Assembly (NCBI GenBank): GCA_017446685.1
Contig: JAFSQI010000101.1
Span: forward strand, 1 to 56,682
Length of the DNA stretch: 56,682 nt
Source: Butyrivibrio sp.
GTDB lineage: Bacteria > Bacillota > Clostridia > Lachnospirales > Lachnospiraceae
Direction: 5' to 3'
Shown here: positions 1 to 9,347 of the stretch, in pieces
Position numbering within the stretch: position 1 is the stretch's first letter
Layout: every line of letters begins with the position of its first letter
Notes under the pieces: generated by a model
Told to the model about the DNA's origin: nothing
The model's database searches: none
Seen by the model: the letters and a program-made list of their open reading frames with translations, nothing else
Program-made: the position numbers and the translations under genes

Positions 1-96
1 ATGAGCATTGTTTCCTTTTCTGGAGATGTTGGTTTGGCGATTGACATTATACCAAAAAGGGAGGTCAATGCTCTTTTTATTTTGAACTCCCGATAA
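1..96 (+). other. Short open frame at window edge, possible 3' end of an upstream gene
   Basis: The first 96 bases are open in frame 1 and end in TAA at 94-96. The frame happens to begin with ATG at base 1, giving 31 codons. It could be the tail of a gene cut by the window edge, or a chance open stretch. I recognise no family in it, and no ribosome binding site can be judged because the sequence starts here. Confidence 0.2.
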
Positions 97-141
97 ATCA
101 AGGTTTTAGAACTAAAAATGGGTAGTAAATTTGACACTACC
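59..141 (+). promoter_or_regulatory. 5' leader with two inverted repeats before the first gene
   Basis: Two potential hairpins lie upstream of the first gene. The first pairs 59-67 with 83-91 (nine pairs, one mismatch, 15-base loop). The second pairs GGTAGT at 121-126 with ACTACC at 136-141 (nine-base loop). Neither is followed by a T tract, so they do not look like finished intrinsic terminators. They could be leader-RNA structures read by a processive antiterminator such as LoaP, a NusG paralogue found with long polysaccharide operons in Firmicutes. That role is inference; the repeats are seen directly. Confidence 0.25.
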
Positions 142-164
142 GGACCAATTAAAGGGGACATTGT

Positions 165-1571
165 ATGAAAAATGTGGAGTCAATAAAGAGAGTTCTTGTA
201 TTGCTGCTTGGATTTGTGGGGCTTGTAATGCAAACAGCGGTGTATGCGCTATTTTGGTTTAGAACATATTACCCAATGGTTGCGGCTGACCGTGTTAGCC
301 AGGATGGCTATTATCTTGGATACGGTCTTAAGCTCTATTTTCGTGGCCATTTGCTGATACTTGGAATATATTTTATTTTATTGCTTTTCTTTTCCAATAC
401 TTATGGTGGATTGAAAATTGGATATTTAAAGCCGATGGATGTGTTCTTTTCACAGATTTTTGCACTCTTCATGGTTAATTTTATATCATATTTTCAGATT
501 TCACTTCTTAGGAACTGGCTCGTTCCGGTTGCACCTATTGTTACGATTTTCTTTATCCAGCTCGCTATATCTTTTTTATGGGCATATGCGACAAACTGGA
601 TTTATATGGCGATTTTTAAGCCAAGGCAGCTTCTTCTTGTAAGCGGAGAATATTCTGTAGATGATATTATCCGTAAATTCAATTCAAGAAAGGACAAATA
701 TAATATTGCAAAGACAATAAATATTTCAGAGGGAATTGAAAAGGTATACGAAGAATGTCTTAAAGATTACGACGGCGTTGTTATCTGGGATGTACCAAGT
801 CAGTACAGGAATGGACTGGTAAAATTCTGCTACGGAAGAAACATCAGAATATATGTTATGCCTAAAATAACAGATGTTTTGCTTAAAGGTTCAACACAGC
901 TTCACTTATTTGATACTCCGGTTCTTTTGTTGAGGGAGTATGCGATTAAGGTTGAGCAGAGAGCTGTAAAGAGACTGATTGATATTGTGATGTCATTTAT
1001 TCTTATAATCCTTTTCTCCCCGATTATGCTTATTACTGCAATTGTGGTTAAAGCTTATGATGGAGGCCCTGTTTTGTATAAGCAGGTAAGATGTACAGCC
1101 GGCAGAAGAGAATTTAAGATAATGAAATTCAGAAGTATGAGAGTTGATGCGGAAAAAGATGGTGTTGCACGACTTGCTTCCAAGAATGATTCCAGGATAA
1201 CACCGGTAGGAAAATTTATCAGAAAATGCCGAATTGACGAACTTCCCCAGCTATTTAATATTTTGATAGGAGATATGTCATTTATAGGACCAAGACCTGA
1301 AAGACCTGAAATTATCGCGCAATATCTTGAAGAAATGCCTGAGTTTGCTTTTAGAACCAAGATTAAGGCGGGACTTGCAGGTTATGCCCAGGTCTACGGC
1401 AAATATAATACTACACCCTATGACAAGCTTAAGCTTGATCTTACATATATAGAAAATTATTCAATCTGGCTTGATATAAAACTTATGCTTTTGACAGTCA
1501 AGATTCTGTTTACACCGGACAGTACGGAAGGCGTTGATGACGATCAGATTACAGCTCAGAAGAATGCTTGA
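165..1571 (+). CDS. Undecaprenyl-phosphate sugar phosphotransferase (WcaJ/CpsE type), initiating enzyme
   Basis: This enzyme transfers a sugar-1-phosphate from a nucleotide sugar to undecaprenyl phosphate and so starts a repeat unit at the inner membrane face. The 468 residues show an N-terminal block of membrane helices (about 8-30, 62-78, 95-112, 120-148), a soluble middle region (about 155-250) and a C-terminal bacterial sugar transferase domain. That domain has a membrane re-entrant segment at about 272-296, then GPVLYKQVR (301-309), FKIMKFRSM (317-325), RIDELPQLFN (356-365) with the catalytic Asp358-Glu359 pair, and GPRPE (375-379). AAAGGGG lies just upstream of the ATG. It is the first gene of a plus-strand operon. 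The sugar cannot be told from sequence alone. Confidence 0.9.
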   Translation: MKNVESIKRVLVLLLGFVGLVMQTAVYALFWFRTYYPMVAADRVSQDGYYLGYGLKLYFRGHLLILGIYFILLLFFSNTYGGLKIGYLKPMDVFFSQIFALFMVNFISYFQISLLRNWLVPVAPIVTIFFIQLAISFLWAYATNWIYMAIFKPRQLLLVSGEYSVDDIIRKFNSRKDKYNIAKTINISEGIEKVYEECLKDYDGVVIWDVPSQYRNGLVKFCYGRNIRIYVMPKITDVLLKGSTQLHLFDTPVLLLREYAIKVEQRAVKRLIDIVMSFILIILFSPIMLITAIVVKAYDGGPVLYKQVRCTAGRREFKIMKFRSMRVDAEKDGVARLASKNDSRITPVGKFIRKCRIDELPQLFNILIGDMSFIGPRPERPEIIAQYLEEMPEFAFRTKIKAGLAGYAQVYGKYNTTPYDKLKLDLTYIENYSIWLDIKLMLLTVKILFTPDSTEGVDDDQITAQKNA

Positions 1572-1615
1572 GATTTCTTAATAAGAACTGAGCTAACCTG
1601 GCATGGAGATTTGTT

Positions 1616-2758
1616 ATGGACAGAAACAGTAGTGGTCATTTAGATGAAACCATGAATTTAAGATGCTTTTATTTAAGACTTGTGAAAAAGATTTGGATTG
1701 TCCCTGCGGCAGCAGTTGCAGGAGCATTGATTGCAGCATTTGTTTATACTCTTGTAACGGTGTCTTTTGGACCTGAGAGAACGTACAGTGCAAGTGCTAA
1801 GCTTTACTTGAATTTTGCGTATAATGAGCAGACGGGTACGCAGGTGGATTCTTATAATGCCTATACATGGAATATGTTTATGTCTACAGATGACATACTT
1901 AAGCCGATTATAGAAGAATTGAAAAAACAGGGAATTGATGTTATTGAAAATGAAGAGAATTCCAGCGGGGAATTAGAGAAAAAAGAAAAAACAATCACAA
2001 AAGATGAGCTGATTTCATCTATTACTGCGGAGATTCCTTCTGACATTCGTGTCATGTTGCTTACTTCTGAAAATTCAGATAGAGAGCTTGCAGATGCAAT
2101 ACTTCTTGCAAGCGTAGCATCAATGGAAAATTTCGGTGATATTAATGAGGCTTTTGATTCAATTAAAAATCTGGGAATTACGCCTGCAAAGCTTGTAGTT
2201 TACTCTGATAAGACAATAACAGCCGCTATATTTGGCGCTGTTCTTGCCGTTCTTGCTGTTTTACTTTGTCTTTTGCTATATGATGCACTGGATGATGCAG
2301 TATATGTTCCGGAGGACTGTGAAAAGAGGTACGGTTACAGCTTGCTTGGGGTTTTGTTTAAAGAAAAAGATGAGTTTTTCAGAAATGAGCTGATGGCTTC
2401 ATTTGGAAAAAAAGCAGGACATTTATCGGAAATAATTGTTATTTCAACTGACAGTGTCAAAGACGATTCTTTGTCAATTGAAGATTGTAAATTGTTGACT
2501 GAGAGTGTTGCTCCTATATTAGAAGAGACAGGAACAAAACTCACTCCCATGGCTGTTCCGGGAACAGTACTTGATAATTACAGAAAAATTGGTACATGCG
2601 ATGGCGTGATTCTTTGTATCCCTTATGGTAAGAAAAACGGAAGCATGACAGAGCATATTATTGCGCAGCTTGTAAAACATGAATGCCCGATAGTCGGTAT
2701 AGTGATAAGCAGAGCCGACAGAGCGTTTTTGATGAATTATTATGGGCTAAGGAAATAG
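1616..2758 (+). CDS. Wzz/CapA-like polysaccharide chain-length determinant
   Basis: A co-polymerase that would control chain length or export at the membrane. The 380 residues have the Wzz layout: a short cytoplasmic start, a first membrane helix at about 27-50, an extracytoplasmic region rich in charged residues, a second helix at about 201-222, and then roughly 150 cytoplasmic residues. That tail occupies the place of a tyrosine-kinase-like domain, but I see no Walker A glycine-rich loop and no C-terminal tyrosine cluster, so it is probably a degenerate, non-kinase domain. GGAG stands 7 bases before the ATG. It follows the initiating transferase by 44 bases, the usual place for such a gene. 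Confidence 0.75.
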   Translation: MDRNSSGHLDETMNLRCFYLRLVKKIWIVPAAAVAGALIAAFVYTLVTVSFGPERTYSASAKLYLNFAYNEQTGTQVDSYNAYTWNMFMSTDDILKPIIEELKKQGIDVIENEENSSGELEKKEKTITKDELISSITAEIPSDIRVMLLTSENSDRELADAILLASVASMENFGDINEAFDSIKNLGITPAKLVVYSDKTITAAIFGAVLAVLAVLLCLLLYDALDDAVYVPEDCEKRYGYSLLGVLFKEKDEFFRNELMASFGKKAGHLSEIIVISTDSVKDDSLSIEDCKLLTESVAPILEETGTKLTPMAVPGTVLDNYRKIGTCDGVILCIPYGKKNGSMTEHIIAQLVKHECPIVGIVISRADRAFLMNYYGLRK

Positions 2759-2760
2759 AA

Positions 2761-3594
2761 ATGAAAAAAAACAGTCTACAAATCCTGGTTTCTTCTGTTA
2801 ATAAAGATGCTGAGAAGTTAATTCAGGAAATGAATATCCAGACGGATGCAATAATCGTGAATCAGGTTCAAAAAAAAGATGGAGAATTTGAGTTCTCTTC
2901 AAATATAGAAGATGAGAGGAATTTTTTTTATTCAGGGTATTCAATCAAGGTTTTTAACAGGAAGGAAAAGGGAGTAGGACTTTCAAGAAATGCCGCTCTT
3001 GAAGCTTCTGACCATGATTTAATTCAGTTTGCTGATGATGATATAGTTTATGATCAGGGCTATCCTGAACTTGTTGTAAAAGAATTTGAAAATCATCCGG
3101 AGGCGGATATTCTTTTGTTTAATGTAAAGGCGCAGGAAGGAAGAGAAACCTATTGGAACAATGATTATTCCAAAGTTTCATGGTACAACTACGGAAGATA
3201 TCCTGCTTATGCTATATGTGCCAAAAGAGAAAAAATAGAAGCGGCAGGCATCAGATATTCTCTTTTGTTTGGTGGCGGAGCGCCTCACATGAACGGCGAA
3301 GATAGTTTGTTTTTGCATGACTGTCTGGAAAAGGGGCTTAAAATTTATAGGACAAGTGTTCAGATAGGTCACGAAAAAGCCGGCGAGTCTACATGGTTTA
3401 AAGGCTATACAGATAAGTTTTTCTATGACAGAGGTGTTTTATATCATTTTCTGTATGGAAAAATGGCCAAAGTATGGGGCTTGAGGTTTCTTATAAAAAA
3501 CAGAAATACAATGTGTGCGGAAAAAGGCCTGGTAAGCTGTTTTAAATTATTATCAGACGGAATAAAATACGGGAGAACGCTTAAGAAAATATAA
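2761..3594 (+). CDS. Glycosyltransferase family 2
   Basis: A cytoplasmic GT-A transferase of 277 residues that would add one sugar to the growing lipid-linked repeat. It starts with a beta-strand (LQILVSS) and carries GLSRNAAL (73-80) and the acidic cluster Asp92-Asp94, which should hold the metal and nucleotide sugar. The frame is open further upstream into the previous gene, but the ATG at 2761 is preferred: AAGGA sits at the right distance, it lies 2 bases after the previous stop, and the protein then begins at the Rossmann-like strand. Its stop overlaps the next ATG by one base. Donor and acceptor are unknown. Confidence 0.8.
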   Translation: MKKNSLQILVSSVNKDAEKLIQEMNIQTDAIIVNQVQKKDGEFEFSSNIEDERNFFYSGYSIKVFNRKEKGVGLSRNAALEASDHDLIQFADDDIVYDQGYPELVVKEFENHPEADILLFNVKAQEGRETYWNNDYSKVSWYNYGRYPAYAICAKREKIEAAGIRYSLLFGGGAPHMNGEDSLFLHDCLEKGLKIYRTSVQIGHEKAGESTWFKGYTDKFFYDRGVLYHFLYGKMAKVWGLRFLIKNRNTMCAEKGLVSCFKLLSDGIKYGRTLKKI

Positions 3595-4727
3595 TGGCTG
3601 TATATTTATCACTTACGGCGGTTGTGCTTATAGTTGCACTTCTCATACGTCAGGAAAAAACTCCATATGAAAATAGTAAAGGACAAATTCTTTATCGCGG
3701 AATGAGCAGGCAGCAATTAATAAACGTAGTAGGTTGCCTGATTATTTTTGTGTTACTGTTTTTGGTTTCAGCACTGAGGCTCAATGTTGGAAACGATTAT
3801 CTTAATTATGTAGAGTTCATGCATCTTGTGTACAGCAGAGCCTACGTCCCCACAGAAGTTGGATTTAATCTGCTTACATATTGCATTTATTCATTGTGCG
3901 GATTTGAGAATTATCTTTTGGTTTTTGCTATCTTTGCCTTTTTTACAATATTTTTTTTCATGAAAGCAATATATGATCAGAGCCGGTCATTTACCTTAAG
4001 CTTTGCTATGTTTATGCTGCTGGGATATTATTTTCAGTCACTTAGCACCATGAGATATTATCTTGCTTTGGGAATGGCACTTTTTTCTATGAGATATGTC
4101 ATAAAAAGAGACTGGCCACGGTTTATCTTACTGATCGTAGTTGCTTCGCTGTTCCACAAGTCGGCTCTGGTGGTGCTTCCTTTATATTTTCTTGCTCAGC
4201 TTAACTGGAAGAGATGGATGTATCTTGTACTTGGGGCAGCAGGGATTTCCTGTTTGTTTCTTAATGACTTTTATTTGAAAGTGGTAGTTTTTTTGTACCC
4301 TTCCTACAAAAATACCGAATATCTCACAGGTGGTACCAGTAAAATAAATATTTTAAGATGTGCGGTAATTTTGTTGATTTCATTATGGCTTTACCGCGAT
4401 CATATTAAAGCTAATAGAATAATGGAATTTTATTTTATATGTAATGTAATGGCGCTTGTTCTTTACGTTTTTGGGTCTTTTCTTCCTGTTATTTCAAGGA
4501 TAGGATATTATCTTACGGTGTCACATATATTGTTTGTTCCGGCACTTATAGAATGTATCAGAGATGACCAAAAGAAAAAATTGATTAAAGCTTCAGTTGT
4601 GACCATTTGCATTTTGTATTTTGGGATTTATATGGCAGGAGCGGCAAATGACGGAGTGAGGATTTTACCGTACCAGACTTTTTTATTTCATGAATTGCCG
4701 CTAACTTTATCGGAAAGAGGATATTGA
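3594..4727 (+). CDS. EpsG/Wzy-like polysaccharide polymerase
   Basis: A 377-residue, strongly hydrophobic protein with about ten predicted membrane helices. It matches the EpsG family of polymerases, with an RLNVGNDYLNY segment after the second helix and a TMRYYLALG segment in the middle. Members of this family join lipid-linked repeat units on the outer face of the membrane. The ATG overlaps the previous stop (TAATG), so translation is coupled. Placement among glycosyltransferases and just after a Wzz-like gene supports a Wzx/Wzy type pathway, although no Wzx flippase is visible in this operon. Confidence 0.8.
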   Translation: MAVYLSLTAVVLIVALLIRQEKTPYENSKGQILYRGMSRQQLINVVGCLIIFVLLFLVSALRLNVGNDYLNYVEFMHLVYSRAYVPTEVGFNLLTYCIYSLCGFENYLLVFAIFAFFTIFFFMKAIYDQSRSFTLSFAMFMLLGYYFQSLSTMRYYLALGMALFSMRYVIKRDWPRFILLIVVASLFHKSALVVLPLYFLAQLNWKRWMYLVLGAAGISCLFLNDFYLKVVVFLYPSYKNTEYLTGGTSKINILRCAVILLISLWLYRDHIKANRIMEFYFICNVMALVLYVFGSFLPVISRIGYYLTVSHILFVPALIECIRDDQKKKLIKASVVTICILYFGIYMAGAANDGVRILPYQTFLFHELPLTLSERGY

Positions 4728-4732
4728 TCGAT

Positions 4733-5614
4733 ATGAAAAAAGCTTTTTTTGTGATCATTATAGTTTCATATAATCCGGGGAAAAGACTTTTTGATACTCT
4801 TGAAAGTGTAAAAAGACAAAATTTTGATGATTACAGAATTTTAATAAAAGACGGTTTATCTACTGACGGATCAATTGAGAAGCTTAAAAGTGAGTATGAG
4901 CTTGGTGGCAGAATAAGGCTTGTTGAGGGCTGTGATAACGGAATATATCATGCCATGAATATAGCTATTTCTCATGTTTATGAGTGTATTGAAGAAACTA
5001 AAAAGTTAAAAGCAGGTGAAAGTCCCTCATATGTTTTTTTCCTCAATTGCGGAGATGTATTTTCTGATGAAAATGTTTTGAAAAATGTTCATGATAGCAT
5101 TGTTGCCAGAAATAGAAGAGAGGGAACAACTCTTCCTGCTATTTTTTACGGCGATATATTTGACAGTCAGACAAAGACGAGAGTGGCGTCGAATCCTCAA
5201 ATAGACGATTTTGCCTGTTATAGAAATGTTCCGTCTCATCAGGCGTGTTTTTATGATGAGAGGCTGATTTATAAAAATCCATTTGATTTAAAGTACAAAG
5301 TCAGAGCAGATTATGAACAGTTTCTAAGATGCTTTTACAAGGAAAAAGCAGACACCTGTTATATACCAATAATTATTGCAGATTACGAAGGCGGTGGATA
5401 TTCTGATCAGAACAGAAAGATTTCTGAGCTTGAGAGAAAAGAAATAATAAAAATGTATCTTCCTGCATCCAAAATCAGAAAATATGATTTTATCAGAGTG
5501 ATCACTCTGGCAGGGCTTAGGACTTTTCTGGCAAATAATAAAATAACTGCCGGGGTATACAATTCACTTAAAGAATTTGCTTATAGCATAAAAGGTTCTG
5601 TAAAGGAGAAGTAA
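4733..5614 (+). CDS. Glycosyltransferase family 2 (WcaA/TuaG-like)
   Basis: A GT-A transferase of 293 residues. The N-terminal strand VIIIVSYNPG, the ILIKDGLSTDGS nucleotide-binding segment, CDNGIYHAMN and the FFLNCGD acidic motif are all present. The frame can begin with TTG at 4724, inside the previous stop region, but the AGAGG at 4716-4720 is only 3 bases from that TTG and 12 from the ATG at 4733, so the ATG is preferred. Two bases separate it from the next gene. The C-terminal YEGGGYSDQN segment is typical of transferases found in exopolysaccharide operons. The sugar is unknown. Confidence 0.8.
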   Translation: MKKAFFVIIIVSYNPGKRLFDTLESVKRQNFDDYRILIKDGLSTDGSIEKLKSEYELGGRIRLVEGCDNGIYHAMNIAISHVYECIEETKKLKAGESPSYVFFLNCGDVFSDENVLKNVHDSIVARNRREGTTLPAIFYGDIFDSQTKTRVASNPQIDDFACYRNVPSHQACFYDERLIYKNPFDLKYKVRADYEQFLRCFYKEKADTCYIPIIIADYEGGGYSDQNRKISELERKEIIKMYLPASKIRKYDFIRVITLAGLRTFLANNKITAGVYNSLKEFAYSIKGSVKEK

Positions 5615-5615
5615 A

Positions 5616-6914
5616 TTGAAAGTTTTATGGTTATGTAATATTATGCTCCCGGCATATGCAAGGGCACATAATCTGGCATTTTCTCCCAGAGAAGGATGGC
5701 TAACCGGTTGTCTTGAGAGAATAGTAAATAATTCTGATGCTAAAGATAAAATAGAGCTTGGAATATGTTTTCCGGCAGAAGGAGAGATAGCATTTTCAAG
5801 CGAAGTAATAGATAACGTAAAGTACTATGGTTTTACGGAGGATTTGGAGCATCCTGAGAAATATGATGAAAGTATTGAGAAACGTTTTCGTATAATTCTT
5901 GATGATTTTAAGCCGGACCTTGTTCATATTTTTGGAACAGAGTTTCCACATACGTTGGCCATAATAAGGACATTCGGAAAGACTGAAAGGATTTTATTGG
6001 GAATTCAAGGGCTGTGTAGTTGTATTGCAGACGAATACATGGCAAATATTCCGGAGTCAGTGCAGAAAAAGGTAACTTTCAGGGACTGGCTTAAGGGAGA
6101 TTCCATCGTTTTACAGCAGGAAAAATACAGGATTCGTGGTGAAAGAGAAAAAGAAGCTATTCGTTTATGCGGAAATATTGCGGGAAGAACAAAATTTGAC
6201 AAGGATGAAACCGGAAAGATAAATCCTTGTGCAAAATATTTCGAACTTAACGAAACCATGCGTCCTATGTTTTATGATGGAAAATGGGATGAGACCAAGG
6301 TGATTCCACATTCCGTTTTCTTGTCGCAGGGTGATTATCCGCTTAAGGGATTTCATTTTGTTCTTCAGGCAATGCCTGAGATATTAAAGAAATATCCGGA
6401 TGCGCAGCTTTTTGTTGCAGGAAATAATATTATTGGAAAAGGTGGAAGTAAATACCCATATTTTCTTAGAGCAAGTGCTTATTCCAAATACATAAGAGCT
6501 CTCATAGCAAAAAATAAGCTGAAAAAGAACGTCACTATGATTGGAATGCTAAGTGAAAGCGAAATGAAGGACCGGTTTTTAAAGAGCAGTGTTTTTGTCT
6601 GTCCTTCAATTGTAGAAAACTCCCCTAATTCAGTTGGGGAAGCAATGCTTTTGGGAGTTCCTGTTGTAGCAGCCAGGTGTGGAGGGATTCCTAGTATTTT
6701 ACAGGACAATAAAGATGGCTTGTTGTTTGAAAAAGCAAATCCGCAAAAGCTTGCAGAAGCGATAATACAGATATGGGATGAACCTGTAATTTCTGAGGTG
6801 TTTGGGGAAAATGCAAGGAAACATGCAAGAATTACTCATGATCCCGACAGAAATTTTAACAGATTAATGGAAATATATGAGCAAATTTATGTTACAAGCG
6901 GGTGCGCTAAGTGA
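5616..6914 (+). CDS. Glycosyltransferase family 4 (GT-B)
   Basis: A 432-residue retaining transferase with two Rossmann-like halves. The C-terminal half carries the family's donor-binding segment SPNSVGEAMLLGVPVVAA, where the EX7E-type glutamates lie. The start is a TTG at 5616, one base after the previous TAA, with AAAGGAG at 5602-5608. No in-frame ATG near it would keep the N-terminal strand KVLWLCNIMLP. The next gene overlaps it at TGATG. The acceptor and sugar are not identifiable. Confidence 0.8.
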   Translation: MKVLWLCNIMLPAYARAHNLAFSPREGWLTGCLERIVNNSDAKDKIELGICFPAEGEIAFSSEVIDNVKYYGFTEDLEHPEKYDESIEKRFRIILDDFKPDLVHIFGTEFPHTLAIIRTFGKTERILLGIQGLCSCIADEYMANIPESVQKKVTFRDWLKGDSIVLQQEKYRIRGEREKEAIRLCGNIAGRTKFDKDETGKINPCAKYFELNETMRPMFYDGKWDETKVIPHSVFLSQGDYPLKGFHFVLQAMPEILKKYPDAQLFVAGNNIIGKGGSKYPYFLRASAYSKYIRALIAKNKLKKNVTMIGMLSESEMKDRFLKSSVFVCPSIVENSPNSVGEAMLLGVPVVAARCGGIPSILQDNKDGLLFEKANPQKLAEAIIQIWDEPVISEVFGENARKHARITHDPDRNFNRLMEIYEQIYVTSGCAK

Positions 6915-8113
6915 TGAAAAAAATAGTTGTGACCTTTGCATCTAATTACATAAATCATCATCAACTTCCGTTTTGCATGGCAATGAATTCACAGGAAAAT
7001 GTTGATTTTCACTTTATTCAGGTCATGCCAATGGAAGAAAAAAGAGTTGAGATGGGATGGTCGGTTGATATAGAGCAATATCCATTTGTTGCTCTTTGGT
7101 ATGAAGAAAAGGAAAAATGTAAAGAGCTTATTTTAAAAAGTGATGTGACAATACTCGGCTGGACTGAAGGCGTTTTGGGAGAAACTGAAGAAAAACGTCT
7201 TTCATCCGGAAAACTGACATTCAGAGTGAGCGAGCGTATTTATAGAGAAGGGCAGTGGAAGGCAATTAGTCCTAAAGGTCTTGTTCACAAGTACAAAGAA
7301 CATATCAGGTATAGAAATAAGCCGGTATATCTTCTTTGTGCGGGGGCGTATGTTGCATCGGATTTTGCGCTGATTCACAGTTATCCGGGAAAGATGCTTA
7401 AATGGGGATATTTCCCCGATGTAAAGATCCAAAAAAAGGATTTTTTTGATGGGAAAAACAAAAAAATAAAGCTCTGCTGGGCAGGTAGGCTTATTGATTT
7501 AAAGCATCCTGAATATGCAATAAATGCCGCTAAAGTGCTATGCGATAAGGGATATGATTTCAGCCTTGAAATTATTGGTGATGGAAATAAAAGAGATTAT
7601 ATCAAAGATCTTATTCATAGCTATGGCCTGGAGGATAAAGTAAAACTTCTCGGTGCGATGAAACCAAAAGAAGTTCTTGATAAAATGCGGCAGGCTGATG
7701 TTTTTCTTTTTACCAGCAATTATCTGGAAGGCTGGGGGGCTGTAGTCAATGAAGCTATGGGAAGTGGCTTGTGTACAATTGCTTCTTATGAAGCAGGTTC
7801 AGTTCCATTTTTAATTGAAGACGGAGTTAATGGCATTACTTATAAATGTGGAAAATACGATGATTTTGTGGAAAAGCTTCTTGAATTATTTGCTAATTGT
7901 GGAAAAGTGTCCGAGATTTCCCAAAATGCACAAAAGACAATCAGCGAAAAGTGGAATGCTGAAAATGCGGCTAAGGAGTTTGTACGCTTTTCCACTGAAT
8001 ATTTAGAGGGAAAAGAACCGAAATTAGCTTTAGATGGTCCCATGAGTAAAGCATATGTAATTCGTCCGGCGGGATTTTTTCGGACGATGAAGGAAAAAAA
8101 CAGATTGGAATGA
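6914..8113 (+). CDS. Glycosyltransferase family 4 (GT-B)
   Basis: A second GT4 enzyme of 399 residues, acting on the cytoplasmic face. The C-terminal half begins with the strand KIKLCWAGRLIDLKHPEYAI, a typical GT4 signature, and continues through DVFLFTSNYLEGWG and AVVNEAMGSGLCTIA, which form the donor site. The ATG at 6914 overlaps the previous TGA (TGATG); a GTG three bases earlier is also in frame, so the first residue is uncertain by one codon. It is followed after 4 bases by the next gene. Specificity is unknown. Confidence 0.78.
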   Translation: MKKIVVTFASNYINHHQLPFCMAMNSQENVDFHFIQVMPMEEKRVEMGWSVDIEQYPFVALWYEEKEKCKELILKSDVTILGWTEGVLGETEEKRLSSGKLTFRVSERIYREGQWKAISPKGLVHKYKEHIRYRNKPVYLLCAGAYVASDFALIHSYPGKMLKWGYFPDVKIQKKDFFDGKNKKIKLCWAGRLIDLKHPEYAINAAKVLCDKGYDFSLEIIGDGNKRDYIKDLIHSYGLEDKVKLLGAMKPKEVLDKMRQADVFLFTSNYLEGWGAVVNEAMGSGLCTIASYEAGSVPFLIEDGVNGITYKCGKYDDFVEKLLELFANCGKVSEISQNAQKTISEKWNAENAAKEFVRFSTEYLEGKEPKLALDGPMSKAYVIRPAGFFRTMKEKNRLE

Positions 8114-8117
8114 AAAA

Positions 8118-9347
8118 ATGAGATTGATTGATAAGATTTTTGATGTTGAATTTAAAATATTTGGAATAACTGTAACATGTTTCGATGTACTGTTTGGACT
8201 TATTTTGTCTTTTCTTGGAATAATGTTCAGATTAAAACTATATGATATTCAATCAGGAGATTATGTGACTGCTTTTGCAGATTGGATGAGAGAATGTCAT
8301 GAGGCTGGAGGATTTGCATATCTTGGAATAAAGCCCGGAGTTTCAGATGCAAGTACATTTGATTATAATTGCATGTTTCAGTATCTGATTGTTATTCTTC
8401 ACTATATAGGTGGTGGAAATACAGAGAATGATATGTATTTGGTAAAAACTTTATCAGTGATATTTGACTATGTATGTGCAGTAACTATTTTTAGGATTGC
8501 TTATCATGCAACCGCAGGGAATGTAAAAAAATCTTTCATGGCTTATGCGGCAGTTTTATTTCTTCCGACAGTTGTTCTGAACAGTGCGGCATGGGCACAG
8601 AATGATTCAATATATACAGCGTTTGTTTTACTTTCATTGTTACATGTATTAAAGAAAAATGACATCAGAGCATTTGCATATCTTGCAGTAGCATATAGTT
8701 TTAAACAGCAGAGTATATTTTTTATGCCATTTATAATAATAATGTGGCTTAAGAATAAGGTGAAAATCAGATATATTCTGTTTATACCACTATTTAATGT
8801 TATTTCAATGATCCCTGCAGCTATAGCAGGAAGAAAATGGGGGGATCTGCTTGGAATTTATGGCAATCAGGTTTCAATGTTCTCAAGGCTTAGCATGAAT
8901 TACCCAAGCATTTACACCATAATCACATCAGATTTGGATAAGAGTATAAGAAAACTAATTATTCCGGCCGGAACAATTGCTACAGTGATGATACTTGGAG
9001 TCCTTTGCTACTATATTTACAGGAAAAAGTTTAGTATTACATCAAAATATATGATAACACTTGTTATATTCAGCGTTGAATTATGCTGCTTTTGCCTGCC
9101 TGTAATGCATGAAAGATATGGATATATTCCGGAAATTCTGGCTGTTGTATATGCACTTTATAGTTATAAGAGAATGCCGGTATGTGCTCTTTTACAGGTA
9201 ATTTCCATGATAACATATACAAGGTATTTGTTTGGCGCTACTGTTACAACTATGTGGCCTTTGTCTGTAGCAATGCTTGCAATTATATTGGTTGTAGGGT
9301 ATGACCTGTATAGACAGATGCAGATTCCGGAGGCAGAAAATGTCTGA
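8118..9347 (+). CDS. Gpi18-like multispanning glycosyltransferase (GT-C)
   Basis: A 409-residue integral membrane protein with about ten helices. It resembles the Gpi18-related mannosyltransferase group: an acidic residue in the first outer loop (Asp48 in SGDY), and the segment AWAQNDSIY (158-166) at the end of a later helix. GT-C enzymes use a polyprenyl-phosphate sugar and act on the outer face. A likely role is to add a side sugar after export. It begins 4 bases after the previous gene and overlaps the next by 8. The donor lipid sugar is not made by an obvious neighbour in this operon. Confidence 0.6.
   Translation: MRLIDKIFDVEFKIFGITVTCFDVLFGLILSFLGIMFRLKLYDIQSGDYVTAFADWMRECHEAGGFAYLGIKPGVSDASTFDYNCMFQYLIVILHYIGGGNTENDMYLVKTLSVIFDYVCAVTIFRIAYHATAGNVKKSFMAYAAVLFLPTVVLNSAAWAQNDSIYTAFVLLSLLHVLKKNDIRAFAYLAVAYSFKQQSIFFMPFIIIMWLKNKVKIRYILFIPLFNVISMIPAAIAGRKWGDLLGIYGNQVSMFSRLSMNYPSIYTIITSDLDKSIRKLIIPAGTIATVMILGVLCYYIYRKKFSITSKYMITLVIFSVELCCFCLPVMHERYGYIPEILAVVYALYSYKRMPVCALLQVISMITYTRYLFGATVTTMWPLSVAMLAIILVVGYDLYRQMQIPEAENV

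Noticed and set aside
41-166. TTGACA at 41-46 and 131-136 as promoters for the first gene
   Set aside because: Neither has a TATAAT-like box at 16-18 bases; the nearest TA-rich words are at the wrong distance.
2925-3958. T8 tracts near 2922 and 3951 as further frameshift sites
   Set aside because: Both genes stay in frame across the tracts and give full-length proteins.
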